A program made the translations under genes and the position numbers. Below are positions 1 to 7,253 of a DNA stretch of 64,000 bases, one piece after another (position 1 is the stretch's first letter; each line of letters starts with the position of its first letter). The stretch lies in assembly GCA_016709965.1 (NCBI GenBank), contig JADJLT010000001.1, positions 496,001-560,000 on the forward strand. The letters are read 5' to 3'. The notes under the pieces are model-generated. The model was not told the DNA's origin and did no database searches. It saw only the letters and a list, made by a program, of their open reading frames with translations. This DNA comes from Betaproteobacteria bacterium. GTDB lineage: Bacteria > Pseudomonadota > Gammaproteobacteria > Burkholderiales > Rhodocyclaceae.

Positions 1-1
1 A

Positions 2-1381
2 AAGCAGCCTGACAACCCAGCAACCTACAACCTTCGTGCCCGTGCACTTCTCGCCAAAAACGATATGGATGGTGCCCGCAAGAGCTTCGAAAAGGCACTG
101 GCCGTTAACCCGACATTCTTTCCCGCAGTTGCTAGTTTGGCAAGACTCGATCTTATTGACAAGAAGCCTGACGAAGCGCGGAAGCGCTTCGAGACTTTAC
201 TAACACTTGCCCCCAAAAACTTTCAGGCTCTACTTGCCCTTGCCGAAATGAAAGCAGCCAGCGGTGGCACGCCGGATGAGATAACCGCAGCCATTGGAAA
301 AGCAATAAGTGCCGGCCCAAGCGAAGTCGGGCCTAGGCTTGCGCTGATTCAGTACTACCTGAAAACTAAAGACACCAAAAAAGCGCTGGGAGCTGCCAAT
401 GAAGCTGCAACATCAATCCCCGACAAACCAGAAATTCTTGATGCACTTGGAAAAACTCAGCAGTTAGCAGGTGACCTCAATCAGGCGCAAATCACCTATG
501 GAAAATTGTCATCCATTCAACCTACCTCACCTCTCCCTTTGCTCCGTTTGGCTGAAATCCAGTTTTCAAACAAAAATAAAGATGAGGGTATAAAGAGCCT
601 GAAAAAAGTATTGGAGATCAAACCAGACAACCTCGATGCCCAGCGAGCCCTCATTCTAGTGGCAATGGAAAACAAGAATCAGGGCAGCGCGCTTGAGATC
701 GCTCGGATGATACAAAGACAACGCGCGAAAGAAGCAGTTGGCTATCTTCTTGAGAGTGACATCCATGCATCCAGCAAAGCTTGGTCCGAGGCAATCAGCA
801 CTCTTCGTAACGGTCTAAAGCAGATACCGACCACTGAGTTGGCAATCAAACTTCACACTTTCCAACGTGCCTCCGGAAATGCCGCAGACGCCGAACAGTT
901 TTCGGTCTCGTGGTTAAAAGATCACCCAAAAGATGTTGGTTTCAGAATGTATATGGGCGATCTGGCGAACTCACAGAAAAACTATTCCCGCGCAGTTATC
1001 CACTACCGTAGTGCGCTTAGCTTGCAACCTAACAACGCATTAATTCTTAATAACCTGGCTTGGGCAAGTGGCCAAACAAAAGCACCAGAGGCACTTGAGT
1101 ACGCTGAAAAAGCTAATCAGCTTGCCCCCAATCAACCAGCATTCATGGACACCTTAGCCATGCTACTTGCAGAAAAAGGCGAATCTTCAAAAGCCATCGA
1201 ATTACTCAAAAAAGCTATTGTCATGGCCCCACAAGCCAGTGTCCTTCAGCTAAACCTTGCCAAACTTTTCATCGCCACAGGGAAGAAGGATGATGCGAGG
1301 AAGGAACTGGAGGCTTTGGCTAAAATCGGCGAAAAATTCTCAGGTCAAGCTGAAGTCAGCCAATTGCTGAAATCGCTTTGA
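2..1381 (+). CDS. prsT: PrsT-like TPR-repeat protein of the PEP-CTERM/exosortase system (5' truncated)
   Basis: The frame is open from the first bases of the window, so the true start lies to the left; about 459 residues are visible. The protein is almost entirely tetratricopeptide repeats, with recurring patterns such as A-x-x-x-F-E-K-A-L-x-x-x-P and the repeat pair near residues 320-420 (LNNLAWASGQ..., MDTLAMLLAEKGE..., LNLAKLFIATGKKDDARKEL). Order and wording of these C-terminal repeats match, as I recall the family, the TPR lipoprotein PrsT found beside XrtA/PEP-CTERM exopolysaccharide genes of Rhodocyclales. It would act in the periplasm as a scaffold for assembly or export. The lipobox and N-terminus are outside the window. 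Other large TPR lipoproteins cannot be excluded. Confidence 0.75.
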   Translation, partial: KQPDNPATYNLRARALLAKNDMDGARKSFEKALAVNPTFFPAVASLARLDLIDKKPDEARKRFETLLTLAPKNFQALLALAEMKAASGGTPDEITAAIGKAISAGPSEVGPRLALIQYYLKTKDTKKALGAANEAATSIPDKPEILDALGKTQQLAGDLNQAQITYGKLSSIQPTSPLPLLRLAEIQFSNKNKDEGIKSLKKVLEIKPDNLDAQRALILVAMENKNQGSALEIARMIQRQRAKEAVGYLLESDIHASSKAWSEAISTLRNGLKQIPTTELAIKLHTFQRASGNAADAEQFSVSWLKDHPKDVGFRMYMGDLANSQKNYSRAVIHYRSALSLQPNNALILNNLAWASGQTKAPEALEYAEKANQLAPNQPAFMDTLAMLLAEKGESSKAIELLKKAIVMAPQASVLQLNLAKLFIATGKKDDARKELEALAKIGEKFSGQAEVSQLLKSL

Positions 1382-1455
1382 TATCGCTTTTTGGAACATT
1401 TGCTGAATAAATGCCAACCTAAAATTAAAAACAATAGTAATCATTGATTTAGTTG

Positions 1456-1481
1456 ATGTTGCCGTCAGTCGTCGGCAGCAT
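1456..1481 (+). terminator. Possible hairpin terminator after the TPR gene
   Basis: An imperfect inverted repeat (ATGTTGCCG ... CGGCAGCAT with an eight-base centre) lies about 75 bases after the TPR stop codon and is followed by an A/T-rich stretch. The T-run is weak, so this is only a candidate. The remainder of this 234-base gap is AT-rich and shows nothing else I can name. Confidence 0.3.
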
Positions 1482-1615
1482 AAATTCTTTTAATTACCCA
1501 ATTTCCATCTAGAATAATCGATAAAACGTTATCAATAGTATCTAATGCATGATAAACATCATATGTTTGCCAACGCAGTTAGTTATTGCCGTCAGGCTTT
1601 TATAGTGAGTAAACC

Positions 1616-2536
1616 ATGAAGCGCTCAAGGAGCATTCTCAATCGGTACTGCTACCCTTGGGTTCTTTATTTTCTGATCACTACCAGTGCCGTGAGCACAT
1701 CGGCGTTTGCTTCAGACACCACTGAGCCTAAGCTTAAGGAACGCGCAACGAATTTGCGAGCTGAAGCAAAGGCATTCGAGCACGGCGATGGTGTTCAGCG
1801 TGACCCTGAAAAAGCGGTTGAACGCTATTGCGAAGCATCACGCCTCGGAGATGCTGAAGCTCAATATAATTTGGGGTGGATGTATGCCATGGGCCGTGGC
1901 ATCGCGCGTGACGATGCTACGGCAGCCTATTTTTTTACGATGGCCGCCAAGCAAGGTGATGCCCTTGCCGAACGTATGCTTCGTCAAGTAGGTTCCCCAA
2001 TTGCCCAACCACCCACCTGCCTGGCAGAACCTGATATCCACGACACGGCAGGTAGCGATATGCTCGCTAGAGCGACACCCGAACATCGCAAGGTGATGGA
2101 TCTCGTGCGGAAAATCGCGCCTGAATACGGGATCTACCCTCGACTTGCAATGGCAATCATCCGAGCAGAATCTAATTTCAATCCGGGCGCCCTTTCACCT
2201 AAAAATGCACAGGGGCTAATGCAACTAATTCCAGAAACGGCTGCGCGCTTCAATGTCCAAAAGCCATTTGATCCGGAACAAAACATCCGTGGGGGGCTGT
2301 CCTACTTGCGTTGGCTACTTGCCTATTTTCAGGGAAACATTACCTTGGTTGCAGCAGCCTATAACGCTGGTGAAGGAGCAGTAAATCGCTACGCCGGCAT
2401 TCCGCCATTCGCAGAAACTCAAGGGTACGTTCGGCGAATCAGAGAGATATTTCAGCGTGATGATCATCCCTTTGATGCGAGGATTACATCTCCCTCACCA
2501 GCACTACAAAAAATCAGTTTGCGCAGGACAATGTGA
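1616..2536 (+). CDS. Sel1-repeat lytic transglycosylase (SLT domain)
   Basis: 306 residues. An N-terminal signal peptide (hydrophobic residues about 14-31, ending A-F-A-S) directs it to the periplasm. Residues about 45-125 hold two Sel1-like repeats (AQYNLGWMYAMGRGI type). Residues about 158-275 are a goose-type lysozyme-like SLT domain. The catalytic glutamate is E185 in I-R-A-E-S-N-F-N, followed by the GLMQLIPETA motif and AAYNAGEGAV. It should cleave peptidoglycan glycan strands with 1,6-anhydro product formation. Its stop overlaps the start of the next gene (GTGA), so the two are co-translated. Near exosortase-type genes, transglycosylases of this kind may open the wall for envelope-spanning polysaccharide export machinery; that role is inference. 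Confidence 0.85.
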   Translation: MKRSRSILNRYCYPWVLYFLITTSAVSTSAFASDTTEPKLKERATNLRAEAKAFEHGDGVQRDPEKAVERYCEASRLGDAEAQYNLGWMYAMGRGIARDDATAAYFFTMAAKQGDALAERMLRQVGSPIAQPPTCLAEPDIHDTAGSDMLARATPEHRKVMDLVRKIAPEYGIYPRLAMAIIRAESNFNPGALSPKNAQGLMQLIPETAARFNVQKPFDPEQNIRGGLSYLRWLLAYFQGNITLVAAAYNAGEGAVNRYAGIPPFAETQGYVRRIREIFQRDDHPFDARITSPSPALQKISLRRTM

Positions 2537-3300
2537 AGACTCTCCGTTGGTTTATTGTTCTAGCTGTCTCGATTCTCGCTTGTGTTCACCACCAAGTAGC
2601 AAGAGCAGATTTACCTGATGCCATAGGTCGGACCAAGCCCTCTATCGTCGTTGTTGGGACCTACAAAAAAACTAACAGCCCACAGTTTGTGCTACGTGGC
2701 ACAGGATTTATTGTCGGCAACGGAAATCAAATAGCAACCAATGCCCACGTTATTCCTGAGGGTTCTGATCCCGATGGTCCAATGCTTGTGGTGCAGGCAC
2801 GCACCATCAACGGCGAAGTACAAATAAGACCGGCTCAGTTAATCATTCGTGACAAAGAACATGATCTAGCAGTATTGAATATGCCAGGACCACCGCTTCC
2901 CACATTAATACTTGCAAACTCCGACGCAGTACAGGAGGGCCAAGAGATCGGATTCACCGGCTTCCCGATCGGCGGAGCACTCGGTTTTTCACCAGTAACC
3001 CATCATGGAATTATTTCTTCTATTACTCCAATCGCGTTGCCCAGCGGAAACTCCAAACAACTCAATGGAAAACTAATCCACAAACTGAAAGGAGATGTTT
3101 TCAATATATTCCAATTGGATGCAACGGCCTATCCCGGGAATAGTGGTAGCCCGGTTTTCGATAGCCAATCCGGAGAAGTTATCGGAATAATCAATATGGT
3201 GTTTATCAAGAGCACCAAGGAGGCTGCCCTGAGCAATCCTTCCGGGATTTCATATGCCATACCGTCAAAATATTTGAAATCCTTGCTTATTCAGCATTAA
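2533..3300 (+). CDS. Secreted trypsin-like serine protease without PDZ domain
   Basis: 255 residues, starting at a GTG that overlaps the upstream stop codon by four bases. Residues 1-25 form a signal peptide ending A-R-A. The chymotrypsin/HtrA fold triad is visible: H72 in A-T-N-A-H-V, D111 in E-H-D-L-A-V and S204 in P-G-N-S-G-S-P. The length and the lack of any C-terminal PDZ domain separate it from DegP/DegS; it is closer to the single-domain trypsin-like peptidases found near exosortase loci. Coupling to the preceding transglycosylase suggests a shared envelope job. The natural substrate is unknown. Its stop codon overlaps that of the convergent nucleotidyltransferase gene. Confidence 0.85.
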   Translation: MKTLRWFIVLAVSILACVHHQVARADLPDAIGRTKPSIVVVGTYKKTNSPQFVLRGTGFIVGNGNQIATNAHVIPEGSDPDGPMLVVQARTINGEVQIRPAQLIIRDKEHDLAVLNMPGPPLPTLILANSDAVQEGQEIGFTGFPIGGALGFSPVTHHGIISSITPIALPSGNSKQLNGKLIHKLKGDVFNIFQLDATAYPGNSGSPVFDSQSGEVIGIINMVFIKSTKEAALSNPSGISYAIPSKYLKSLLIQH

Positions 3301-4382
3301 AGCGGCGTTTGTTCAAGGGGCTTCTTTGCTGAACGGCCGAATAAATTAGCCGTTTTATGAGCCAGATGCACTGCCAATAGCCGATTTGGGAGGCGCAAAT
3401 ATATCTCGCGGTAGCTCAGCAAGGCATCAGCAAACCCTTGCCAAGGTGATCGAGTATCCGAATGCCTAGTCGACGCTGAGCACCCAACAAGACAAACAAA
3501 TACCCCAAGTTGTTCAGATACGATCCGATCAGGGATTGGCGTTCCAAAAATGCGTTTCGCAAGTGACAATGCCTGTTGAGCAATTTTTTCCAATCCAACT
3601 TCTTGGGCTCGCTCTATCAGGGAATCAGCGAAATTTTTCGATTTTTTAGAAAATTGACGAAATAGCAGATCGATATCCCAAAGATCTCGTAGGCCACGTT
3701 CAAACTCCGAATTTAGCATCAGATGACTGGCCGCATGAAGGAGCATGTCTTCATCTTTAAGGCGCCACCAAAACCCGCAACCATCAACAGGTATGGCGTC
3801 TCTGATCATTTTTTCTGAATCAACGGCAATGCGACATGTTGGCATCACCAGCGAGTGATGAAGGTCAATCGTCGTGCCTCGGCGTCGGTGGGTCATAGGA
3901 GGTATCTCATGAGACCACTCGCGATAGTAACGCTGGTCATAAGGTTCGAGTTTACTGCCGACCCAACCGTTGAACATCAAGGCCTGCTCAGCTACGCCAA
4001 TATATTGTTTTGGCACAAGGACATCAATATCGCTAAAAACTCGCCCTTCCGCGGCAGCATTGCCCATCAAGACATAGGCAGCACCTTTGAGCAAAATAAC
4101 GGGGGCGCTTAGGCCCGATAAGGCATGCTGTATATGGTCAAGTTCTCGCCGTACATCGCGCTGAAATGCTTCGACATGGACCAACGCCGATTTACTATGG
4201 ATTTGCAAACTCTCGGGAAAATATTTCCCGAGAGTTTGTGGAGACAGGTACAACGCACTCAGACGACCCAGGAGTCCTGAGCGCCGTGCCTCCGAAATCA
4301 TTAGACAGTACTCTTCTGCAGTCAGTTGCTCCAGAGCCACGCTCCCGGCCAGCAATCCAATCAATGGAGAAGACCTAGCCAC
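3297..4382 (-). CDS. Nucleotidyltransferase family protein of the HPr-rel-A type operon
   Basis: 361 residues from the chosen start. A GTG at 4382 overlaps the end of the kinase gene by eight bases; the longer frame to 4457 would overlap it by 83 bases and its extra residues look unlike a protein start. The core has L-L-K-G-A-A at about 97-102 and S-D-I-D-V-L-V at 117-123, the paired aspartates of the polymerase-beta nucleotidyltransferase fold (the 'uncharacterised nucleotidyltransferase' family, PF14907-like). Last gene of a four-gene operon after the exported protein, PqqD-like protein and HprK-like kinase. Related kinases and nucleotidyltransferases modify peptides in some lasso-peptide systems; by analogy this enzyme may nucleotidylate a protein or small molecule. 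No substrate is known to me. Confidence 0.75.
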   Translation of the reverse strand: MARSSPLIGLLAGSVALEQLTAEEYCLMISEARRSGLLGRLSALYLSPQTLGKYFPESLQIHSKSALVHVEAFQRDVRRELDHIQHALSGLSAPVILLKGAAYVLMGNAAAEGRVFSDIDVLVPKQYIGVAEQALMFNGWVGSKLEPYDQRYYREWSHEIPPMTHRRRGTTIDLHHSLVMPTCRIAVDSEKMIRDAIPVDGCGFWWRLKDEDMLLHAASHLMLNSEFERGLRDLWDIDLLFRQFSKKSKNFADSLIERAQEVGLEKIAQQALSLAKRIFGTPIPDRIVSEQLGVFVCLVGCSASTRHSDTRSPWQGFADALLSYREIYLRLPNRLLAVHLAHKTANLFGRSAKKPLEQTPL

Positions 4383-5286
4383 GTTGCTGCACCAACTCTT
4401 CGAGTACGTCTCGCGCCTCGTCCAATGAGGAATACTCGATCTCCCAAGCCTCAGCATTTCTTACCAGAGAGACAAGGCGCTCAAAGCCAGTGGTGCCAAG
4501 AATTGAATAGTTGAATGCCTGGTCGATGAGTCTTATCGCAGCCTGCCCCGAGGCCACCGGATCGACTCGCAGCGTAGCCCCAGCAGTCCATTTTGGAAAG
4601 ATAATCAGGCGTGGAGATGCTGCGACATTGTTATAGGCTGGCGACGTCGCTGGCACCTTGAGGTGGGCAACTGTACCCTTGTGCGTATCCTTTGCCAAGG
4701 GACCAAAAATGGCCGACGGGTGTCTAGAGCGCATTACCTCAATGGAATTATTTTTTAAGCTAACCGGGCGTGTTAGGGGTACTAACTTAACCTCACTATC
4801 GATCAAGGCGAGTTCATCGGATAGTAGTCTCCATCCATTCAGCGCTAACTCCGCCGACAATGTACTCTTCCCGCTGCCGGAAACAGCCGAAAGCAAAACG
4901 CCCTTTCCCTCCCATTCAACGACCGCTGAATGAAGAACGAGATAGTTATGAAGGTAGGAGGCGATCGCCCAATTCAAACCCCACTCGAATAAAGCGTGTG
5001 AATGGCCGACTTTCATTGGTTGGAATGGCGCCTCCCCAGAGAACTCAAAGGTCACGTTCCGGCGGAACCAACGACGCAATTTCGAAGGAGGAGCGAGTGC
5101 GATATCGAAATCGAAGGTACCACCGTCAATTGATACAGGGTGGTCGGCGTAGAGTTGGCGGAACACATCTATGAACTCTGGAACGACGCTCGATATCTTG
5201 AGAGAAAGAGTCCCCAAATACAATCTAAACCGTCCGGTTCTCAACGCAAACAAGAGTTCGCGCTCAGTGCAATTGGCGAGAATCAA
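4375..5286 (-). CDS. HprK-related kinase A
   Basis: 303 residues. Start is a TTG at 5286 overlapping the PqqD-like stop (TTGA), implying translational coupling. A phosphate-binding loop of HPr-kinase type is present at about 134-142 (A-V-S-G-S-G-K-S-T), followed by G-W-R-L-L-S-D-E-L-A-L-I at 151-162, which matches the second acidic motif of HprK. Unlike true HprK/P it lacks the N-terminal HprK domain and the paired signature loop is not obvious. This fits the family I know as 'HprK-related kinase A', which travels with a small PqqD-like protein and a nucleotidyltransferase. Predicted role: ATP-dependent phosphorylation within a peptide or protein modification system. No experimentally established substrate is known to me. 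Confidence 0.8.
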   Translation of the reverse strand: MILANCTERELLFALRTGRFRLYLGTLSLKISSVVPEFIDVFRQLYADHPVSIDGGTFDFDIALAPPSKLRRWFRRNVTFEFSGEAPFQPMKVGHSHALFEWGLNWAIASYLHNYLVLHSAVVEWEGKGVLLSAVSGSGKSTLSAELALNGWRLLSDELALIDSEVKLVPLTRPVSLKNNSIEVMRSRHPSAIFGPLAKDTHKGTVAHLKVPATSPAYNNVAASPRLIIFPKWTAGATLRVDPVASGQAAIRLIDQAFNYSILGTTGFERLVSLVRNAEAWEIEYSSLDEARDVLEELVQQRG

Positions 5287-5579
5287 CAGCGAATGACCAG
5301 TTTCGAGTTCTCGAGAGAACTCAGAACATCCGAAAAGTCCAAGTTGCCATTAAAGACCGGTGCCACCATCGAACTTAAAGTGGATTCTGAAACCACACCC
5401 GCATTGCGCAGCAAATTGAACAGGATAAGGGCACGATCATTGATGAGCGTGGTGGCTCCAGTATTCTGATCAAAAATCAGCGCTGCACCTTCTGCCAGAG
5501 GCTCAAGTAACAAATTAGCGACAGGAGCAACGTTATTTGCATTCACCACTTCAACCTTAGGGGACCGGCTTAACTCCAT
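5283..5579 (-). CDS. HPr-rel-A system PqqD-like protein (peptide-recognition type)
   Basis: 98 residues when started at the ATG at 5579, which lies inside the end of the upstream gene (10-base overlap); the longer frame to 5648 would overlap much further. The sequence has the small winged-helix PqqD pattern: L-x-x-x-A-A-L-I-F-D-x-x-T-G-A-T-T-L-I-N at about 31-50, then R-A-L-I-L-F-N-L-L. PqqD-type domains bind leader peptides of ribosomally made, modified peptides and hand them to enzymes. Position between the putative exported substrate and the kinase fits a recognition subunit. I recall this family as the partner of HprK-related kinase A. The pairing with a particular substrate is inference. 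Confidence 0.75.
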   Translation of the reverse strand: MELSRSPKVEVVNANNVAPVANLLLEPLAEGAALIFDQNTGATTLINDRALILFNLLRNAGVVSESTLSSMVAPVFNGNLDFSDVLSSLENSKLVIRC

Positions 5580-6097
5580 GAGTCTGTCAGATAGTCCATA
5601 ACCTGAGCAGGGGTCAAAGGCGCACCCACGGGATAAGTTCCCGCCCACATAGCCTTCAAGATATCCAATGTATAACAGGTCTGACCTTGAAAATTATTGA
5701 GATTAAGATAAGCAGCCGCGAACGCTTGTTCAGAACTAGTACCTTGGTTCCCACCATCCAGAACATTTTTCATCGTTTTGGACGCTCCGTTTGTAAAAAC
5801 CGTTGAAAAATTAACCGAGCGACCGACAATATTATTCCATTGGTTATTACTCAACGCATCCCACTGGTCCGGTGACAAGGCTCCCCAAGTCTGTTCGCGA
5901 TCGCGGCCTGTAGTGTGGCTGGTAGTCAGCGCAATCGAAGCATGCGCTGAAACGGTTGAACAGGTCGCCGCCAAAGCTGAACGCGCGGACACAGTTAGAG
6001 AAACAGGAACTGCGATACCCACGCCACGCACAAAGCGCCGGCGTCCGGCATTTCCCTGAGGACTCGCTTTTCCTTCATTATTTAACAAATCGCTCAT
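5570..6097 (-). CDS. Exported protein with Tat-like leader, first gene of the HPr-rel-A operon
   Basis: 175 residues, ATG at 6097 preceded by AAAGGA at good spacing. After a 17-residue polar head comes R-R-R-F-V-R-G (19-25), a hydrophobic stretch (26-37) and S-A-R-S-A-L-A-A, i.e. a twin-arginine-like signal with cleavage near residue 44. The mature part (about 131 residues) has two cysteines (C46 and C141), is rich in Ser/Thr/Asn, and carries a W-G-A-L-S-P-D-Q-W / S-N-N-Q-W pair at 71-87. It matches no enzyme family I recognise. It is transcribed first from a sigma-54 promoter and is followed without gaps by PqqD-like, kinase and nucleotidyltransferase genes, so it is the obvious candidate target of that modification set. 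That role is inference. Confidence 0.7.
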   Translation of the reverse strand: MSDLLNNEGKASPQGNAGRRRFVRGVGIAVPVSLTVSARSALAATCSTVSAHASIALTTSHTTGRDREQTWGALSPDQWDALSNNQWNNIVGRSVNFSTVFTNGASKTMKNVLDGGNQGTSSEQAFAAAYLNLNNFQGQTCYTLDILKAMWAGTYPVGAPLTPAQVMDYLTDSWS

Positions 6098-6141
6098 AGC
6101 TATTCCTTTTCGGCTTGATTTACGCCCAGATAAAGCATGCT

Positions 6142-6158
6142 AAGCAAATATCATGCCG
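6142..6158 (-). promoter_or_regulatory. Sigma-54 promoter of the exported-protein/PqqD/kinase/NTase operon
   Basis: Read on the minus strand the sequence is CGGCATGATATTTGCTT: GG and GC dinucleotides exactly ten bases apart, with TTGC at -12 and GGCA at -24, close to the RpoN consensus. Predicted transcription start about 6132, leaving a leader of about 35 bases before the ATG at 6097 that contains the ribosome binding site. Confidence 0.7.
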
Positions 6159-6230
6159 AAATAATTAATCCATATTTTTCAAAATCTTACATCACGCTAC
6201 TTTGCTTGCAGCGACGAGACACGGCCAATC

Positions 6231-6247
6231 TGTAAAGTTTTCCGACA
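6231..6247 (-). promoter_or_regulatory. PEP-CTERM/PrsR-type upstream element
   Basis: Minus-strand TGTCGGAAAACTTTACA lies about 75 bases upstream of the -24 element. As I recall, boxes of the TGTCGGAAAA-TTTACA type sit upstream of sigma-54 promoters of PEP-CTERM genes in Zoogloea and Dechloromonas, where the PrsK/PrsR two-component system acts. Assignment as an activator site is inference from the match and the spacing. Confidence 0.5.
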
Positions 6248-6279
6248 ACTTTGACTGCTTTTAGCCATGGTAAACCAAC

Positions 6280-6299
6280 GCCACGGAGATTAACGTGGC
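6280..6299. other. Inverted repeat upstream of the sigma-54 promoter
   Basis: GCCACG and CGTGGC flank an eight-base AT-rich centre. It lies about 30 bases beyond the TGTCGGAAAA box, where an enhancer-binding activator could also bind. There is no T-run, so it is not a terminator. Function unproven. The rest of the 321-base gap between 6097 and the tRNA genes is AT-rich with no convincing gene. Confidence 0.3.
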
Positions 6300-6418
6300 A
6301 ATATTTCACAGATCCTAGCCTAAAGTCACCAAAAGATATGGGCGCGTGTTTTTGCTTGCCTATGCCGAGTATCGGTCCGATCAACCTTAGCATTTTCGGA
6401 TCAATTTAAACCTGAGAG

Positions 6419-6495
6419 TGGTGTGCCCGGAGGGACTCGAACCCCCGACCTGCTGCTTAGAAGGCAGCTGCTCTATCCAGTTGAGCTACGGGCAC
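6419..6495 (-). tRNA. tRNA-Arg (anticodon TCT)
   Basis: The minus strand folds as a complete cloverleaf. Acceptor arm GTGCCCG pairs with CGGGCAC, the anticodon stem GCTGC/GCAGC encloses the loop CTTCTAA, giving anticodon TCT, and the T loop is TTCGAGT. Discriminator A and an encoded CCA follow at 6419-6422. Length 77. Confidence 0.95.
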
Positions 6496-6518
6496 TTGAG
6501 GGTGATACAAAGAGGAAT

Positions 6519-6595
6519 TGGTCGGGGCGGTGGGATTCGAACTCACGACCCTCTGCTCCCAAAGCAGATGCGCTACCAGACTGCGCTACGCCCCG
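6519..6595 (-). tRNA. tRNA-Pro (anticodon TGG)
   Basis: Complete cloverleaf on the minus strand: acceptor CGGGGCG/CGCCCCG, anticodon stem TCTGC/GCAGA with loop TTTGGGA giving TGG, T loop TTCGAAT, discriminator A and encoded CCA. It lies 23 bases upstream of tRNA-Arg on the same strand, so the two are probably one transcript. Confidence 0.95.
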
Positions 6596-6733
6596 ACACG
6601 AGGAGCGCATTTTAGCACCACGCAGAAACCCGCGCCATATCAATAGCCTATCTTTGTGTAATAAAGATTTCTTGCCTCTCAACGGCCTTCATGATATTTA
6701 ATCGATTTTTACGTCACCGGGACGCACAAGAAC

Positions 6734-7159
6734 ATGGCAGAAGAACTGCTCCATAAGCACTTCGCTCCATACCAGCCGAAAGCTGGTGAGGATTACATGA
6801 GCGCGAAGCAACTTACTCATTTCCGCAAGATTCTCGAAACGCTCAAAAAGGAGTTGGGCGAAGATATCGACCGCACCGTTCATACGATGCAGGACGAAGC
6901 GACAGTATTTGCCGACCCTAATGATCGGGCCAGCCAGGAAACCGACATGGCGATCGAGTTGCGCAATCGCGACCGCGAACGCAAGCTGATCAAGAAGATC
7001 GACGAGACACTCGCCAGCATTGAAAGTGGTGATTATGGCTTCTGTAACAAGTGTGGTGTCGAGATCGGCATCAAGCGCCTGGAAGCCCGCCCAACAGCGA
7101 CGCTTTGCATTGATTGCAAGACGCTGGATGAGCTGAAAGAAAAACAGATGGCAAAGTAA
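6734..7159 (+). CDS. dksA: RNA polymerase-binding transcription factor DksA
   Basis: 141 residues. The central coiled coil carries the tip D-P-N-D-R-A-S at 61-67, whose D61 and D64 correspond to the two functional aspartates of E. coli DksA. The C-terminal C4 zinc finger uses C104, C107, C125 and C128 (C-N-K-C ... C-I-D-C). DksA inserts its coiled coil into the secondary channel of RNA polymerase and, with ppGpp, represses rRNA promoters and activates amino-acid genes. Full length, all four cysteines kept. It stands alone, transcribed toward pnp with a shared palindromic terminator between them. The start follows a stop codon about nine codons upstream, so little choice exists. Confidence 0.97.
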   Translation: MAEELLHKHFAPYQPKAGEDYMSAKQLTHFRKILETLKKELGEDIDRTVHTMQDEATVFADPNDRASQETDMAIELRNRDRERKLIKKIDETLASIESGDYGFCNKCGVEIGIKRLEARPTATLCIDCKTLDELKEKQMAK

Positions 7160-7175
7160 CTTGCCGTTTGGCATT

Positions 7176-7200
7176 ACCACGGTCAACCGGGAAAAATGCC
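7176..7200 (+). repeat. Dispersed GCGGTCAACC-GAAAAA repeat, copy 1 (short)
   Basis: ACCACGGTCAACCGGGAAAA followed by ATGCC, located between the dksA stop and the terminator. It matches the core of the repeat described under 43863 but lacks the ATTTTCAAA tail. Confidence 0.5.
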
Positions 7201-7206
7201 AAAAAA

Positions 7207-7230
7207 CAAAGGGCGCCTAGGCGCCCTTTG
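7207..7230. terminator. Bidirectional terminator between dksA and pnp
   Basis: A perfect 24-base palindrome built from CAAAGGGCGCC and its complement. A-rich sequence (six A's) on the left gives a U-tract for transcripts coming from the pnp side; the right side is less T-rich. It separates two convergent genes. Confidence 0.8.
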
Positions 7231-7253
7231 TGCATCCAGACTAACTTGGAATC

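Noticed and set aside
6187..6393. 68-residue frame in the region upstream of the HPr-rel-A operon
   Set aside because: Overlaps the TGTCGGAAAA box and palindrome, has no ribosome binding site and no resemblance to a protein family.
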